Source of the DNA: an uncultured Flavobacteriaceae bacterium
Lineage (GTDB): Bacteria > Bacteroidota > Bacteroidia > Flavobacteriales > Flavobacteriaceae
Direction: 5' to 3'
DNA length: 64,000 nucleotides
Assembly: GCA_947500385.1 (NCBI GenBank)
Contig: CANMSA010000002.1
Location: 62,001-126,000, forward strand
Below, piece after piece: positions 26,837 through 36,002 of this stretch (its first letter is position 1; every line of letters begins with the position of its first letter). The notes under the pieces are model-generated. The model saw nothing but the letters and a program-made list of their open reading frames with translations. It was not told the DNA's origin and ran no database searches. Made by a program: the position numbers and the translations under genes.

Positions 26837-27544
26837 ATGTTCATATTAAAGCAACTAAGACGTAAAAAAAATATAAATCAGACCGATTTGGCGTTAGCAA
26901 TCGGTGTGAGTTTACGTACAATTCAGTTATATGAAAAAAAAGACGCCAATATTCCAATCAAAAATCTTACAAAAATTGCGCAATACTTTGATGTGACGAT
27001 AGCAGAGCTATATTCCCACGAGGTAAATGAAGATGCACAGGGTTATGGTGACAGAACAGGCGGTCAAAAAGGAACTGAAACTAGGCTTATCGGTCATGGT
27101 AAAATTTTGATGGACGTGCCCTTATTGTTGGAAGCGGATGAACAGGCTTATCTTACCAACGTTGCTAAAAATGAGGGGTTTGTGAACCAGTTACCACGAA
27201 TGAGTTTTGTCCTGAGACAAGAGGAAGAAGCCCACCATATGGCGTTTGAGGTTGCTGGCAGATCGATGGATAATGGAACCTTGAGCGGTGTGCCAATGAA
27301 CGCGCTGGTTTTGGGAAAGGAGATTACGCTGGAAGCGCTACAGCAAATGGTAACCGAAAACAGCATTTACATTATCGTACACTCCGATGGGATACTTTGC
27401 AAAGCGATTCAAGCGGTCAATAAAGAGACCAAGACCATCCATTGCCACAGTTACAACAAATCGCCCGAGTATGTCAATTTCAGCATCGAATTTGGGAAAG
27501 TTTTGCAGCTTTTCGAGGTAGTTAAAAAACAAATTGACTGTTAA
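26837..27544 (+). CDS. XRE-family transcriptional regulator with S24 peptidase-like domain
   Basis: 235 residues from the ATG at 26837. A Cro/CI helix-turn-helix covers about 1-60 (RRKKNINQTDLALAIGVSLR). A LexA/CI-type S24 fold covers about 120-235: AGRSMDNG carries the nucleophile position Ser143 and ILCKAIQ the general-base Lys189. A clear self-cleavage dipeptide is not seen between the domains. Start upstream at 26750 is excluded by the promoter at 26745. The stop TAA shares TTAA with the stop of the convergent Vsr-like gene. Probably a phage-type repressor kept on the chromosome. Confidence 0.82.
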   Translation: MFILKQLRRKKNINQTDLALAIGVSLRTIQLYEKKDANIPIKNLTKIAQYFDVTIAELYSHEVNEDAQGYGDRTGGQKGTETRLIGHGKILMDVPLLLEADEQAYLTNVAKNEGFVNQLPRMSFVLRQEEEAHHMAFEVAGRSMDNGTLSGVPMNALVLGKEITLEALQQMVTENSIYIIVHSDGILCKAIQAVNKETKTIHCHSYNKSPEYVNFSIEFGKVLQLFEVVKKQIDC

Positions 27545-28023
27545 GAAGGGAGGGGCGTCGTATTTTCTAAGTGGGTAATCACTTCCTTAAGACAGCGGGA
27601 TAACTCTTTTTTTATATCGGTTTCCCAAAAGCGGAACACTTGGTATCCCAATTCTTTTAGTCCTTGATTCACTTCTCGGTCGCGCTGCATATTGCGTTCA
27701 ATTTTGGCAATCCAAAAATCACGGTTGGTCTTTATTTTGGGTTTTCGTATTTCCCAGTTATGCCCATGCCAGTATTCTCCGTCAATAAATACAACTGTTT
27801 TGTACTTCCTCAGGGCGATATCGGGTTTGCCTAATAGTTTTTTGTAATCAATACGGTAGCGATAGCCAGCTGCGTATAATGCCTTGCGAAAGGCAAGTTC
27901 AGGTTTGGTATTCTTGCCACGGATCTTTCCCATGATTCTAGACCGTTCGGGGGTGGTATAAAAACCGGCGTCTTCACTAAAGCGAGGGACTTTAATTCGT
28001 TCTTCAGGGTATGGATTTGACAT
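27541..28023 (-). CDS. Vsr-family (very short patch repair) endonuclease
   Basis: 160 residues. The Vsr pattern is clear: RSRIMGKIRGKNTKPE (28-42), GKPDIAL (catalytic-type Asp68), TVVFIDGEYWHGHNW (76-90) and DFWIAKIERNMQRDREVNQ. Vsr nicks next to T:G mismatches that arise by deamination of 5-methylcytosine. The zinc-binding cysteines of E. coli Vsr are missing: the CFWHHHHC segment reads EYWHGHNW. No cytosine methyltransferase gene is in this window. It may repair, or may have another nuclease role; only the family is firm. Confidence 0.85.
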   Translation of the reverse strand: MSNPYPEERIKVPRFSEDAGFYTTPERSRIMGKIRGKNTKPELAFRKALYAAGYRYRIDYKKLLGKPDIALRKYKTVVFIDGEYWHGHNWEIRKPKIKTNRDFWIAKIERNMQRDREVNQGLKELGYQVFRFWETDIKKELSRCLKEVITHLENTTPLPS

Positions 28024-28034
28024 ATTTGAAGATA

Positions 28035-28075
28035 CTAAAAAATCCCAAACACTGGTAGATTACCGGTATTTGGGA
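28035..28075 (-). terminator. Intrinsic terminator of the sdhCAB operon
   Basis: 15-bp stem (28043-28057 and 28061-28075) with two G-U wobbles and a 3-base loop, followed on the minus strand by six T. It lies 25 bp after the sdhB stop. Confidence 0.9.
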
Positions 28076-28099
28076 CCTTTAATGTCGTACGCTAGACGC

Positions 28100-28846
28100 T
28101 TATCCTTTGACCGTAGCAGAGAGGTATTCCCTGTTCATACGGGCTATATTTTCTAAAGAAATGCCTTTGGGGCATTCTACTTCACAGGCCCCTGTGTTCG
28201 TGCAGTTCCCAAAGCCTTCCAGATCCATTTGGCGTACCATATTTTGAACACGTTCGGGGGCTTCTACCTGTCCTTGTGGTAGCAAGGCAAATTGAGAGAC
28301 CTTTGCTGAGGTGAACAACATGGCACTGGCATTTTTACATGCCGCGACGCAGGCCCCGCAACCAATGCAAGTAGCTGCATTAAAGGCCGTGTCCGCGATA
28401 TCTTTTCCGATGGGAATGGCATTCGCATCCAAGGTATTTCCAGAAGTGTTGACCGAAATAAAGCCACCGGCCTGTTGTATACGATCAAAAGCACCGCGAT
28501 CTACGATCAAATCCTTGATTACCGGAAAAGCAGTAGCCCTAAAAGGTTCAATAACAATGGTATCCCCGTCAGCAAAGCTTCTCATATGAAGCTGGCATAC
28601 CGTGACCAATCGATCGGGGCCATGTGGTCGGCCATTGATCTGCATCGAGCAAGTTCCACAAATACCTTCTCGGCAGTCATGGTCAAATTCTATAGGTTCT
28701 TCCCCTTTATTGATCAATTGTTCGTTCAAGACATCCAACATCTCTAGAAAAGACATATCCTCTTCGACTCCCTTCAGAGGGTAATCAACCATTTGTCCTT
28801 TTGATGTAGCATCTTTTTGACGCCAAATTTTTAGATTCAGATTCAT
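28100..28846 (-). CDS. sdhB: Succinate dehydrogenase/fumarate reductase iron-sulphur subunit
   Basis: 248 residues. Carries the [2Fe-2S] ligands CREGICGTC (58-66) plus Cys in VTVCQLH, then two further clusters through [14 protein letters not shown] and [11 protein letters not shown]. Passes electrons from SdhA to the membrane quinone site. Last gene of sdhCAB, 6 bp after sdhA. Sequence style is that of the Bacteroidota/epsilon-type complex with one cytochrome b subunit. Confidence 0.97.
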   Translation of the reverse strand: MNLNLKIWRQKDATSKGQMVDYPLKGVEEDMSFLEMLDVLNEQLINKGEEPIEFDHDCREGICGTCSMQINGRPHGPDRLVTVCQLHMRSFADGDTIVIEPFRATAFPVIKDLIVDRGAFDRIQQAGGFISVNTSGNTLDANAIPIGKDIADTAFNAATCIGCGACVAACKNASAMLFTSAKVSQFALLPQGQVEAPERVQNMVRQMDLEGFGNCTNTGACEVECPKGISLENIARMNREYLSATVKG

Positions 28847-28852
28847 AGCCTC

Positions 28853-30856
28853 TTATTTATAACTTCTTGTTTTCAATTCAATATTTTCGTACTTCAGCTC
28901 CTCTTTGTGCAGTACAGCATCTTTCGGTTCGCCTTTGTATTCCCAAGCAGAAACGAATTTGAAATTTTCATCGTCGCGCATTGCTTCGCCCTCAGAAGTT
29001 TGGTATTCCTCACGGAAATGCCCTCCACAAGATTCGTTTCTGGTAAGCGCGTCTTTGGCAAACAATTCTCCCAATTCTAGGAAATCGGCGACACGGCCTG
29101 CTTTTTCGAGTTCTTGGTTTTTGGTGTCGGCACTTCCTGGGATCCGAACGTTTTCCCAAAAATCGGCCCGTAAGGCCGCAATTTCATCAATAGCTTCTTG
29201 AAGCCCCTTGGCGTTGCGGCTCATACCACATTTGTTCCACATGATCTTACCCAATTTCTTGTGGTAATAATCAACGGAGTGCTCACCTTTTCCTCCCATT
29301 AATTTCTCAATGCGATCTCTAACGTGTTTTTCAGCTTCGTCAAACTCCTCGGTTTCGGTTGAGATAGGACCTGTTCTGATATCATCGGATAAATAATCGC
29401 CAATGGTATAGGGCAGTACAAAATAACCATCTGCCAAACCTTGCATCAATGCCGAGGCACCTAGTCGGTTCGCGCCGTGATCACTAAAATTCGCTTCCCC
29501 TGCCGAGTAGCAGCCAGGGATCGTCGTTTGAAGGTTATAATCGACCCAAAGCCCCCCCATGGTATAATGCACCGCGGGATAAATCATCATAGGTGTTTTG
29601 TATGGGTTTTGATCTACGATTTTTTCATACATCTGAAAAAGGTTGCCGTATTTTGCTTCTACCACCTTTTCTCCCAACGCACGAATCGTTTTGGTATCGG
29701 CATCTTTCATTCCCGATGTTAGCGCTTTTTCCTTTCCATAACGCATAATTGCCGAATCGAAATCCAAGTAAACGGCCTCACCGGTCTTATTCACACCGAA
29801 GCCTGCATCGCACCGTTCTTTTGCTGCTCTTGACGCTACATCACGTGGGACCAAGTTTCCAAAAGCGGGATATCTTCTTTCTAGATAATAATCTCGATCC
29901 TCTTCTTTTAATTGTATGGGCTTTAATTTTCCTTCTTGGATGGCCTTTGCATCTTCCAGACGTTTGGGAACCCAAATACGACCATCGTTTCGCAATGATT
30001 CGGACATCAAAGTCAGTTTAGATTGATGATCTCCTGAAACTGGAATACAGGTAGGGTGAATTTGTGTGAAGCATGGGTTGGCAAAGAATGCACCCCTACG
30101 GTGGGCCCGCCAAGCGGCCATTACGTTACAGCCCATTGCGTAGGTAGATAGGAAAAATAGATTCCCATAACCGCCCGTTGCGAGTACCACGGCATGTGCT
30201 GAATGGCGTTCGATTTCCCCCGTTACCAGGTTACGGGCAATAATACCCCTTGCTTTTCCATCTACTTTTACCAAATCGAGCATCTCATGCCGTGTATGGG
30301 ATTTTATCTTTCCCCTATGGATCTGACGATTCAAGGCGGCATAGGCACCCAATAGTAATTGTTGGCCTGTTTGTCCTTTGGCATAGAAGGTACGGGATAC
30401 CAAGACCCCGCCGAAAGAACGGTTGTCCAATAAACCACCGTATTCTCTTGCAAAAGGCACGCCTTGTGCCACACACTGATCAATAATATTTGTAGAAACT
30501 TCCGCCAATCGGTATACGTTCGATTCCCGCGAGCGGTAATCCCCCCCTTTGACGGTATCATAGAACAAACGATACACACTATCGCCATCTCCTTGGTAGT
30601 TCTTAGCAGCATTTACTCCCCCTTGGGCAGCAATGGAATGCGCCCTACGCGGGGAATCTTGATAACAGAAGGTTTTAACGTTGTACCCTAGTTCGGCAAG
30701 GGTAGCTGCCGCAGAACCTCCTGCAAGGCCTGTTCCGACCACGATAATATCAATATTTCGCTTATTGGCAGGATTGACCAAATCAATATGATTTTTATGA
30801 TTGGTCCATTTATCGGCCAACGGCCCTGAAGGTACTTTAGAATCCAATATGCCCAT
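28853..30856 (-). CDS. sdhA: Succinate dehydrogenase/fumarate reductase flavoprotein subunit
   Basis: 667 residues. FAD-binding [17 protein letters not shown] (about 42-58), covalent-FAD histidine in [13 protein letters not shown], and active-site HPTCIP and [10 protein letters not shown] segments are intact. Converts succinate and fumarate in the TCA cycle on the cytoplasmic side. Two bp after sdhC and 6 bp before sdhB. Confidence 0.97.
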   Translation of the reverse strand: MGILDSKVPSGPLADKWTNHKNHIDLVNPANKRNIDIIVVGTGLAGGSAAATLAELGYNVKTFCYQDSPRRAHSIAAQGGVNAAKNYQGDGDSVYRLFYDTVKGGDYRSRESNVYRLAEVSTNIIDQCVAQGVPFAREYGGLLDNRSFGGVLVSRTFYAKGQTGQQLLLGAYAALNRQIHRGKIKSHTRHEMLDLVKVDGKARGIIARNLVTGEIERHSAHAVVLATGGYGNLFFLSTYAMGCNVMAAWRAHRRGAFFANPCFTQIHPTCIPVSGDHQSKLTLMSESLRNDGRIWVPKRLEDAKAIQEGKLKPIQLKEEDRDYYLERRYPAFGNLVPRDVASRAAKERCDAGFGVNKTGEAVYLDFDSAIMRYGKEKALTSGMKDADTKTIRALGEKVVEAKYGNLFQMYEKIVDQNPYKTPMMIYPAVHYTMGGLWVDYNLQTTIPGCYSAGEANFSDHGANRLGASALMQGLADGYFVLPYTIGDYLSDDIRTGPISTETEEFDEAEKHVRDRIEKLMGGKGEHSVDYYHKKLGKIMWNKCGMSRNAKGLQEAIDEIAALRADFWENVRIPGSADTKNQELEKAGRVADFLELGELFAKDALTRNESCGGHFREEYQTSEGEAMRDDENFKFVSAWEYKGEPKDAVLHKEELKYENIELKTRSYK

Positions 30857-30858
30857 AA

Positions 30859-31527
30859 TTAATGTGTTATTGGGTTAAGGTGATGATATATAGCAATAAA
30901 TGCGAAGCCTAAAGGAATAACGATTGCAAATGCCTTTGTAAATGTCTTAATGGCGGGGGTGTATTTGTTGTTTACACCCATGGTTTGAAATGAAGAGGCA
31001 AAGCCGTGCAATAAATGCAAGGCTAACAAGGCAAATGATACAATGTAAATAATCGTCCTCCAGATGGGTTCGAATTTGTGTACGGTCTCTGCATGATAAC
31101 GCGTGGGGTCTTCGGGATGGCCCTCGATATATTTATATGCCATCTCATGTACCCAGAAGTCATACATATGAAGGCCGATGAAAGCCAAGATAACGGCTCC
31201 TGAAATAATCATGTTCCGAGATATCCATGGAGCATTGGCGCCTCCTTTGTATTTGACATATTTTACACCTCTTGCTTTGTTGTTCTGAATTTCCAGAACA
31301 AAGCCCATCACAAAGTGAATGACTACACCGGCGATCAGAACAGGTTGTAACACATACTGCACCAGTGGATTATACCCCATGAAATGGGACCAAGTGTTAA
31401 AGGTCTCGGGGTCAATGACCGAGGTAATGTTGATGGTGAAGTGTTGTGCTAGGAAAAAGACGAGAAAGAGTCCGGAAAGGGCCATAACCACTTTACGGAC
31501 AATCGAAGATTTTATCAATCCACTCAT
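30859..31527 (-). CDS. sdhC: Succinate dehydrogenase cytochrome b subunit
   Basis: 222 residues, five transmembrane helices. Histidines likely to ligate two b haems occur in [23 protein letters not shown] and LHLLHGFAS. This single large anchor is the type B subunit of Bacteroidota, replacing sdhC plus sdhD. First gene of the operon, behind a consensus promoter. Confidence 0.95.
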   Translation of the reverse strand: MSGLIKSSIVRKVVMALSGLFLVFFLAQHFTINITSVIDPETFNTWSHFMGYNPLVQYVLQPVLIAGVVIHFVMGFVLEIQNNKARGVKYVKYKGGANAPWISRNMIISGAVILAFIGLHMYDFWVHEMAYKYIEGHPEDPTRYHAETVHKFEPIWRTIIYIVSFALLALHLLHGFASSFQTMGVNNKYTPAIKTFTKAFAIVIPLGFAFIAIYHHLNPITH

Positions 31528-31548
31528 TATGTTATCAATTTAGCTACG

Positions 31549-31580
31549 CAAAAATACTGTAGAACACAGTTATTAACAAA
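31549..31580 (-). promoter_or_regulatory. Consensus promoter of sdhCAB
   Basis: Minus strand TTTG (31577-31580), 20-bp spacer, TATTTTTG (31549-31556), 22 bp before the sdhC start. Both elements match the Bacteroidota -33/-7 consensus exactly, the best promoter in the window. Confidence 0.78.
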
Positions 31581-31688
31581 CTTTGTGAAGCTTTAGTATC
31601 TTATTAGGAAACATTCTAAGAAAGATTTACATAGCGTTCAATGAAGATTCTTAAAATGAACGATTTTGAAGGATAACGTTAAACAAAA

Positions 31689-31711
31689 AATGTCTTTTGA
31701 AAAAAGACATT
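31689..31711 (-). terminator. Intrinsic terminator downstream of the kelch gene array
   Basis: 10-bp perfect stem AATGTCTTTT / AAAAGACATT with 3-base loop, followed on the minus strand by TTTTTGTTT-like sequence. It lies about 230 bp after the stop of the first kelch gene, beyond a 45-codon ORF. Confidence 0.75.
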
Positions 31712-31748
31712 CTCTGAACCCGTCTAGCGCATAACGCTCCATAGGCAT

Positions 31749-31886
31749 TTAGTTACGGAAATCTTTTTTGCTTAAAACTGTTCCGTTTCCGCAGTTGCCG
31801 TTCACTGAGATTTTATCGTAAAGCACGACCCTGTCATGATTGAGAGTGGCGAGTAGGTTAAGTTTGCTTACCAAGCGCGTTTGCAT
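31749..31886 (-). CDS. Possible 45-residue ORF or gene remnant
   Basis: Reads MQTRLVSKLNLLATLN...LSKKDFRN. It lies on the same strand as the kelch genes, between the stop at 31943 and the terminator at 31689-31711, so it would be on the same transcript. No lipobox or known motif. It may be the tail of a deleted gene or chance. The rest of 31528-31942 holds the sdh promoter and this terminator. Confidence 0.3.
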   Translation of the reverse strand: MQTRLVSKLNLLATLNHDRVVLYDKISVNGNCGNGTVLSKKDFRN

Positions 31887-31942
31887 GGTTTTATTTTCAG
31901 TTTCAAATACATGTTAAGGAGTACTTTGTTCGCAACGAATCC

Positions 31943-33196
31943 TCAATCCAAGGCCCAGACATCGTTTTTTACGTTACTACCTCCAATTCCAGCGGTTCCC
32001 CCCATTATCCAAATTTTAGCATCGAAGACTACGGCGCTGTGCGCGTATCTTTTGGAAAAATCCTCGGGGACGGGCACTTGGTCCCAGTCCTTTCCATCCC
32101 TGCTAGACCAGATATCATTTTTGCCTGCCAGGTTTGCTCCTCCAATGAGCCATAATTTATTGTCATATATAGTGCTGGTATGCCTACTTCTACCGGTAAA
32201 ATTGGCAGATGCAGTCGTTAGTTTCCAGGTAAGCCCGTCAAAACTCTCCCAAACATCATTTTTAGATATTTCATTATTTCCGGCAATTACCCACATTTTA
32301 GTATCAAGGACAAGTGCGGTATGGTCGGTTCTTGGTGAGAATGGTGCCACAGGTAGTGCTAATTCCCATGCGATGCCGTCTTCACTATACCATATGTCGT
32401 TACGACGTTCACCATCATAACCGCCAATAAGCCATATTTTGTTATCAAACGCTACGGTTGTGTGTCCTCGGCGCTCCGAAAATCCAGGATTTGAGGTAGC
32501 TAGAACCCAATCCTGTCCGTTGTCACTATACCAGACTTCATCGGAATATTCGTTAGCCCCTGTTCTACCGCCAATAACCCAAATTTTGTCGTCAAAGACT
32601 ACGGAACTATGACCATACCTTTCGGTAAAACCTGCTGAGCCTGTTTCCAGCTCCCAGTCTATACCGTTGCCACTAGACCATACATCATTGCTTGAACCAT
32701 CTACTGTTAAGCCGGCGATTAGCCATATTTTATCCTTAAAAACAATCGAACTATGGCTGATTCTCCTTGAGAAATCGGCAGAAGGATTTGCGGCTTCATC
32801 AGGGATGTTAAGTGTACGGGTGGTAAACTTATGAATCGGACTTTGGGAGGTATTGTTATCGGTATCTGTCGCGATTACTTTCCAATAATAGTCTGTAGTA
32901 AGAAGCAAGCGGTCTTGTATTTCAACCGAAGTTTCGTTAATACTGCCTTGAAGCAAAACCGATGGATCCAGATCGGTCCCCAAATAAAGTTGATAAGTGA
33001 CATCGCTTCCCTTCGGGTTTTTGGCCGATTCCCAGCTAAGTGTTGGGGTAAGGCTAACTGCGGTGGCATTGAGAGGAACCTCTAAAAGGTCAAAACTTAA
33101 GGGGGGCGCGCCATCTTGAAATGTACTCGCATTATCGTCTTTCTTACAGCTGGTAAGACATAGTGTTGCTATTATAAATGCATAGACTGTTTTCAT
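31943..33196 (-). CDS. Kelch-type beta-propeller lipoprotein, paralogue 1
   Basis: 417 residues from the ATG at 33196 (the frame is open to 33244); lipobox CLTSC followed by KKDDN, an acidic surface-export type signal. An Fn3-like domain (about 35-130; LSWESAKNPKGSDVTYQLYL) precedes six propeller repeats of about 50 residues, each with the pattern H-S/T-x-V-V-F-D-x-K-I-W-x-I-x-G and then NDVWSSxDGxxW. Ends at NDVWALD. Likely surface exposed; ligand unknown. One of five such genes between 31.9 and 39.8 kb. Confidence 0.82.
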   Translation of the reverse strand: MKTVYAFIIATLCLTSCKKDDNASTFQDGAPPLSFDLLEVPLNATAVSLTPTLSWESAKNPKGSDVTYQLYLGTDLDPSVLLQGSINETSVEIQDRLLLTTDYYWKVIATDTDNNTSQSPIHKFTTRTLNIPDEAANPSADFSRRISHSSIVFKDKIWLIAGLTVDGSSNDVWSSGNGIDWELETGSAGFTERYGHSSVVFDDKIWVIGGRTGANEYSDEVWYSDNGQDWVLATSNPGFSERRGHTTVAFDNKIWLIGGYDGERRNDIWYSEDGIAWELALPVAPFSPRTDHTALVLDTKMWVIAGNNEISKNDVWESFDGLTWKLTTASANFTGRSRHTSTIYDNKLWLIGGANLAGKNDIWSSRDGKDWDQVPVPEDFSKRYAHSAVVFDAKIWIMGGTAGIGGSNVKNDVWALD

Positions 33197-33253
33197 CTGT
33201 TTAAATTTTACTGTTTTATATAGGTCAGACCTGCCCTGTTTCATTCAGATGGG

Positions 33254-33314
33254 TGTAATTCGCCATTAAACATCTCGGTTGGTATTAAGTATTGTTATGA
33301 CTCATATCATACCT
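33254..33314 (-). repeat. Conserved 61-bp intergenic element, copy 1
   Basis: 56 of 61 bases match the copy at 34618-34678. It lies 58 bp upstream of kelch gene 1. Possible shared regulatory region or trace of tandem duplication. Confidence 0.7.
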
Positions 33315-33327
33315 GGCTAAGTTCGAC

Positions 33328-34584
33328 CTATTCCAGGACCCAAACGTCGTTTAGTAACTCTTCTTGGGCGTTTTCTCCGCCCAATACCCAAATTTTATTT
33401 TTGAAGAATACGGCACTATGACCCCGGCGTTCGAAAAGAAGATTTTCGGAGATCGCTAAATTCCAGTTGGTTCCGTCTTTGGAATACCAAATGTCATTCT
33501 TTATTTCAGTATCATCTTGGCCACCCATAAGCCAAATTTTGTCGTCGTATGATACTGCTGGGGCGCTAAACCTTTTTGGGAACGGTTCGGAGGTGTTTTT
33601 CTGAACCCATGATGTACCATTCAAACTATTCCAAACATCGTTTAAGGGAGAAGGCCCACCACCACCCAATACCCATACCTTTTCGTTGAAGACGACCGTT
33701 GCATGGGAGGCCCTTTCTGGAAACGGGGCGTTTTCGGCCTGAGTCCATGTAACCCCGTCATTACTGTACCAAACGTCTTTGTGCAATGTCCATATTGCCC
33801 CTCCTCCGACTACCCATATTTTATTGTCAAAAACAAAAGAGCTATGCCCCGATCTCGGGGTAAATTCAGCATTTTCGGTTGCGTTGACCCACGTAGTTCC
33901 ATTTTCGCTGTACCAAACATCGTTTGTAAATGAGAAGTCTTGAAATCCCCCGATGACCCATATTTTATTATCAAATGTGACCGAACTATGCCCAATCCTC
34001 CCAGAAAATTCGGCATTACCAGTAGCCTGATCCCATTGTTCTCCGTCACTACTGTACCAAACATCGTTGGCAAAGTTCAAAGGCCCGATTTCACCCCCTA
34101 TGACCCATATTTTATCATCAAAAACAAGAGAGGTATGTCTAGTTCTTGGCGGAAATTCGGCCGATGCGGTAGTTGGATTTTCTGGGTATACCAGGTTGCG
34201 AGTGGTAAACTTAAAAACAGTGCTTTGGGACTTCTTTCCATTAGCGTCTGTGGCGACAACTTTCCAATTGTAAAGTGTCAATAAATGCAAGGGCTCCGTT
34301 ACTTGAAAAGAGGTTGCTTCAATGCCACTTTCATACAATGTGGAAGGGTTTTGGTTTTCGTCTAGATAAAGATCATAAGAAATGTTGCTCCCGTCTGGAT
34401 TTTGGGCCGATTGCCAGCTTAAGGAAGGGGTTAAACCTACCTCGGTAGCATTGTTGGCTACATCGAGCAAATTAAAGCTTAGCGGGGGTTCGCTCTGAAG
34501 TTGTCGCAAGGAGCCACTGTCATCGTCATTTTTACAAGCTGTAAGACAAAGGGCCGTAATTATGAATACATAGACCGTTTTCAT
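33328..34584 (-). CDS. Kelch-type beta-propeller lipoprotein, paralogue 2
   Basis: 418 residues; signal peptide MKTVYVFIITALCLTAC very like that of paralogue 1, then KNDDDSG. Fn3-like domain (about 35-135; LSWQSAQNPDGSNISYDLYL) and six propeller repeats (for example SSFVFDNKIWVVGG and NDVWYSENGTTW). Ends NDVWVLE. Together with paralogue 1 it shares upstream sequence, so these two look like the youngest duplicates of the array. Confidence 0.82.
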   Translation of the reverse strand: MKTVYVFIITALCLTACKNDDDSGSLRQLQSEPPLSFNLLDVANNATEVGLTPSLSWQSAQNPDGSNISYDLYLDENQNPSTLYESGIEATSFQVTEPLHLLTLYNWKVVATDANGKKSQSTVFKFTTRNLVYPENPTTASAEFPPRTRHTSLVFDDKIWVIGGEIGPLNFANDVWYSSDGEQWDQATGNAEFSGRIGHSSVTFDNKIWVIGGFQDFSFTNDVWYSENGTTWVNATENAEFTPRSGHSSFVFDNKIWVVGGGAIWTLHKDVWYSNDGVTWTQAENAPFPERASHATVVFNEKVWVLGGGGPSPLNDVWNSLNGTSWVQKNTSEPFPKRFSAPAVSYDDKIWLMGGQDDTEIKNDIWYSKDGTNWNLAISENLLFERRGHSAVFFKNKIWVLGGENAQEELLNDVWVLE

Positions 34585-34617
34585 CTGTTCAAATTTTGTC
34601 GTTTTTTATAGGTCGGA

Positions 34618-34678
34618 TGTAATTCGCCATTAACCATCTCGGTTGGTATCAAGAATTGTTATGGTTCATATCATACCT
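34618..34678 (-). repeat. Conserved 61-bp intergenic element, copy 2
   Basis: Second copy of the element at 33254-33314, here 33 bp upstream of kelch gene 2. Five mismatches in 61 bases. Confidence 0.7.
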
Positions 34679-34694
34679 ATTTTTAAAATTTGTT

Positions 34695-36002
34695 TTAATC
34701 AAAGGACCATACCTCATTATTGGAAGCACCGTCATACCCGCATAGTACCCACATCTTACCATCGAATACCAGACTTGTATGGTCGCTTCTTTCCGGGAAG
34801 GGATGCTCGTCTTGTACCTCTGACCACTCGATACCGTTCTCGCTGTACCAAATATCTCCTATGGTACCAGGATTGGCGCCGCCCATCACCCACATTTTAT
34901 GGTCATATACCAAGGCCGTATGTCGAATTCTTGGACTAAATGGGTTACTGGAACTGGCTAGGATCCAATCGGCCCCATTCTCACTATACCAAGCGTCGTT
35001 TCTTCGAGTACCATCGGATCCTGCAATAACCCAGAGCTTGTCATCAAATACTACCGAAGCATGCATGGATCTTCTACCAAAAGCTGCCTCACTGGTTGCC
35101 TCGATCCAATCCATACCATTTTCGCTGTACCAAACATCGCCCAGTCGGGTACCATTATAACCCCCAATAACCCAAAGCTTGTTATCATATACCAGTGTGG
35201 TATGTCTGCCCCTTATCGGAAATGAAGTGGTTACATTGGCTTGCACCCATTCATTGCCATCTTCACTATACCAGACATCGTTGAGGTAGTTGTCCCCGTC
35301 ATTGCCGCCAATAACCCAAAGTTTAGCATCGAATGTGGTAAGTGTATGATCCCACCGGCCGCTGAATGCCGGTTCATCGGTTACCAATTCCCAGTTGGTT
35401 CCGTTTTCACTTTGCCAAACATCATTTTGATAGGTTGCCATTTCGTCAAGACCTCCTACCATCCACATTGTGTTATTAAAAACAGTGCTGGCCGGCTGTC
35501 GCCTTGCTGAAAAAGGGCCTTCGGTCATCGTCGCTGCTTCTGGAATATCCAGGTTTCGGGTGGTAAAGGAAAAAATGCTACTCTCCGAACTCGCTCCTTG
35601 GCCGTCTTTGGCCGTCACTTTCCAGAAATATGGCTTCAGTAACCCCAATGGCTGTTCTACTTGGGTTTCATTGGTATTAAGGTCATTGTTGTAAACGGTC
35701 GTTGGCGGATTTTGAGTGTCCAAGTATAGGTCGTATGCTACAGGGTCGTTGTCGGGATCGGTGGCGACCTGCCATTGAAATGTGGGGATGCGAGTAGCAT
35801 TTACCGTTTCATTTTCTATTGAAATCAAATCAAACGCATCAGGTGCCTGGTTGGTTGATTCTTCTTCAGGTGCGGGCTCTGGTGCCGGTTCCTGGGATTC
35901 TTCGGGTGGAATTGCCGGGTTGTCCGGCGCATCATTGCTGCAGGCTACAACGAACGCGGTGCATAGGAGTAAGAAGGCCAATTTTTTTATCCAATGAAAC
36001 AT
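34695..36002 (-). CDS. Kelch-type beta-propeller lipoprotein, paralogue 3
   Basis: 435 residues from the ATG at 36002, which overlaps the stop of the upstream gene as TAATG and gives a good signal peptide (MFHWIKKLAFLLLCTAFVVAC). After the lipid cysteine comes SNDAPDN, then a Pro/Glu-rich linker (PEPAPEEES), an Fn3-like domain and seven propeller repeats with VWYSENGxxW. Ends EVWSFD. Translationally coupled to paralogue 4. Confidence 0.82.
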   Translation of the reverse strand: MFHWIKKLAFLLLCTAFVVACSNDAPDNPAIPPEESQEPAPEPAPEEESTNQAPDAFDLISIENETVNATRIPTFQWQVATDPDNDPVAYDLYLDTQNPPTTVYNNDLNTNETQVEQPLGLLKPYFWKVTAKDGQGASSESSIFSFTTRNLDIPEAATMTEGPFSARRQPASTVFNNTMWMVGGLDEMATYQNDVWQSENGTNWELVTDEPAFSGRWDHTLTTFDAKLWVIGGNDGDNYLNDVWYSEDGNEWVQANVTTSFPIRGRHTTLVYDNKLWVIGGYNGTRLGDVWYSENGMDWIEATSEAAFGRRSMHASVVFDDKLWVIAGSDGTRRNDAWYSENGADWILASSSNPFSPRIRHTALVYDHKMWVMGGANPGTIGDIWYSENGIEWSEVQDEHPFPERSDHTSLVFDGKMWVLCGYDGASNNEVWSFD

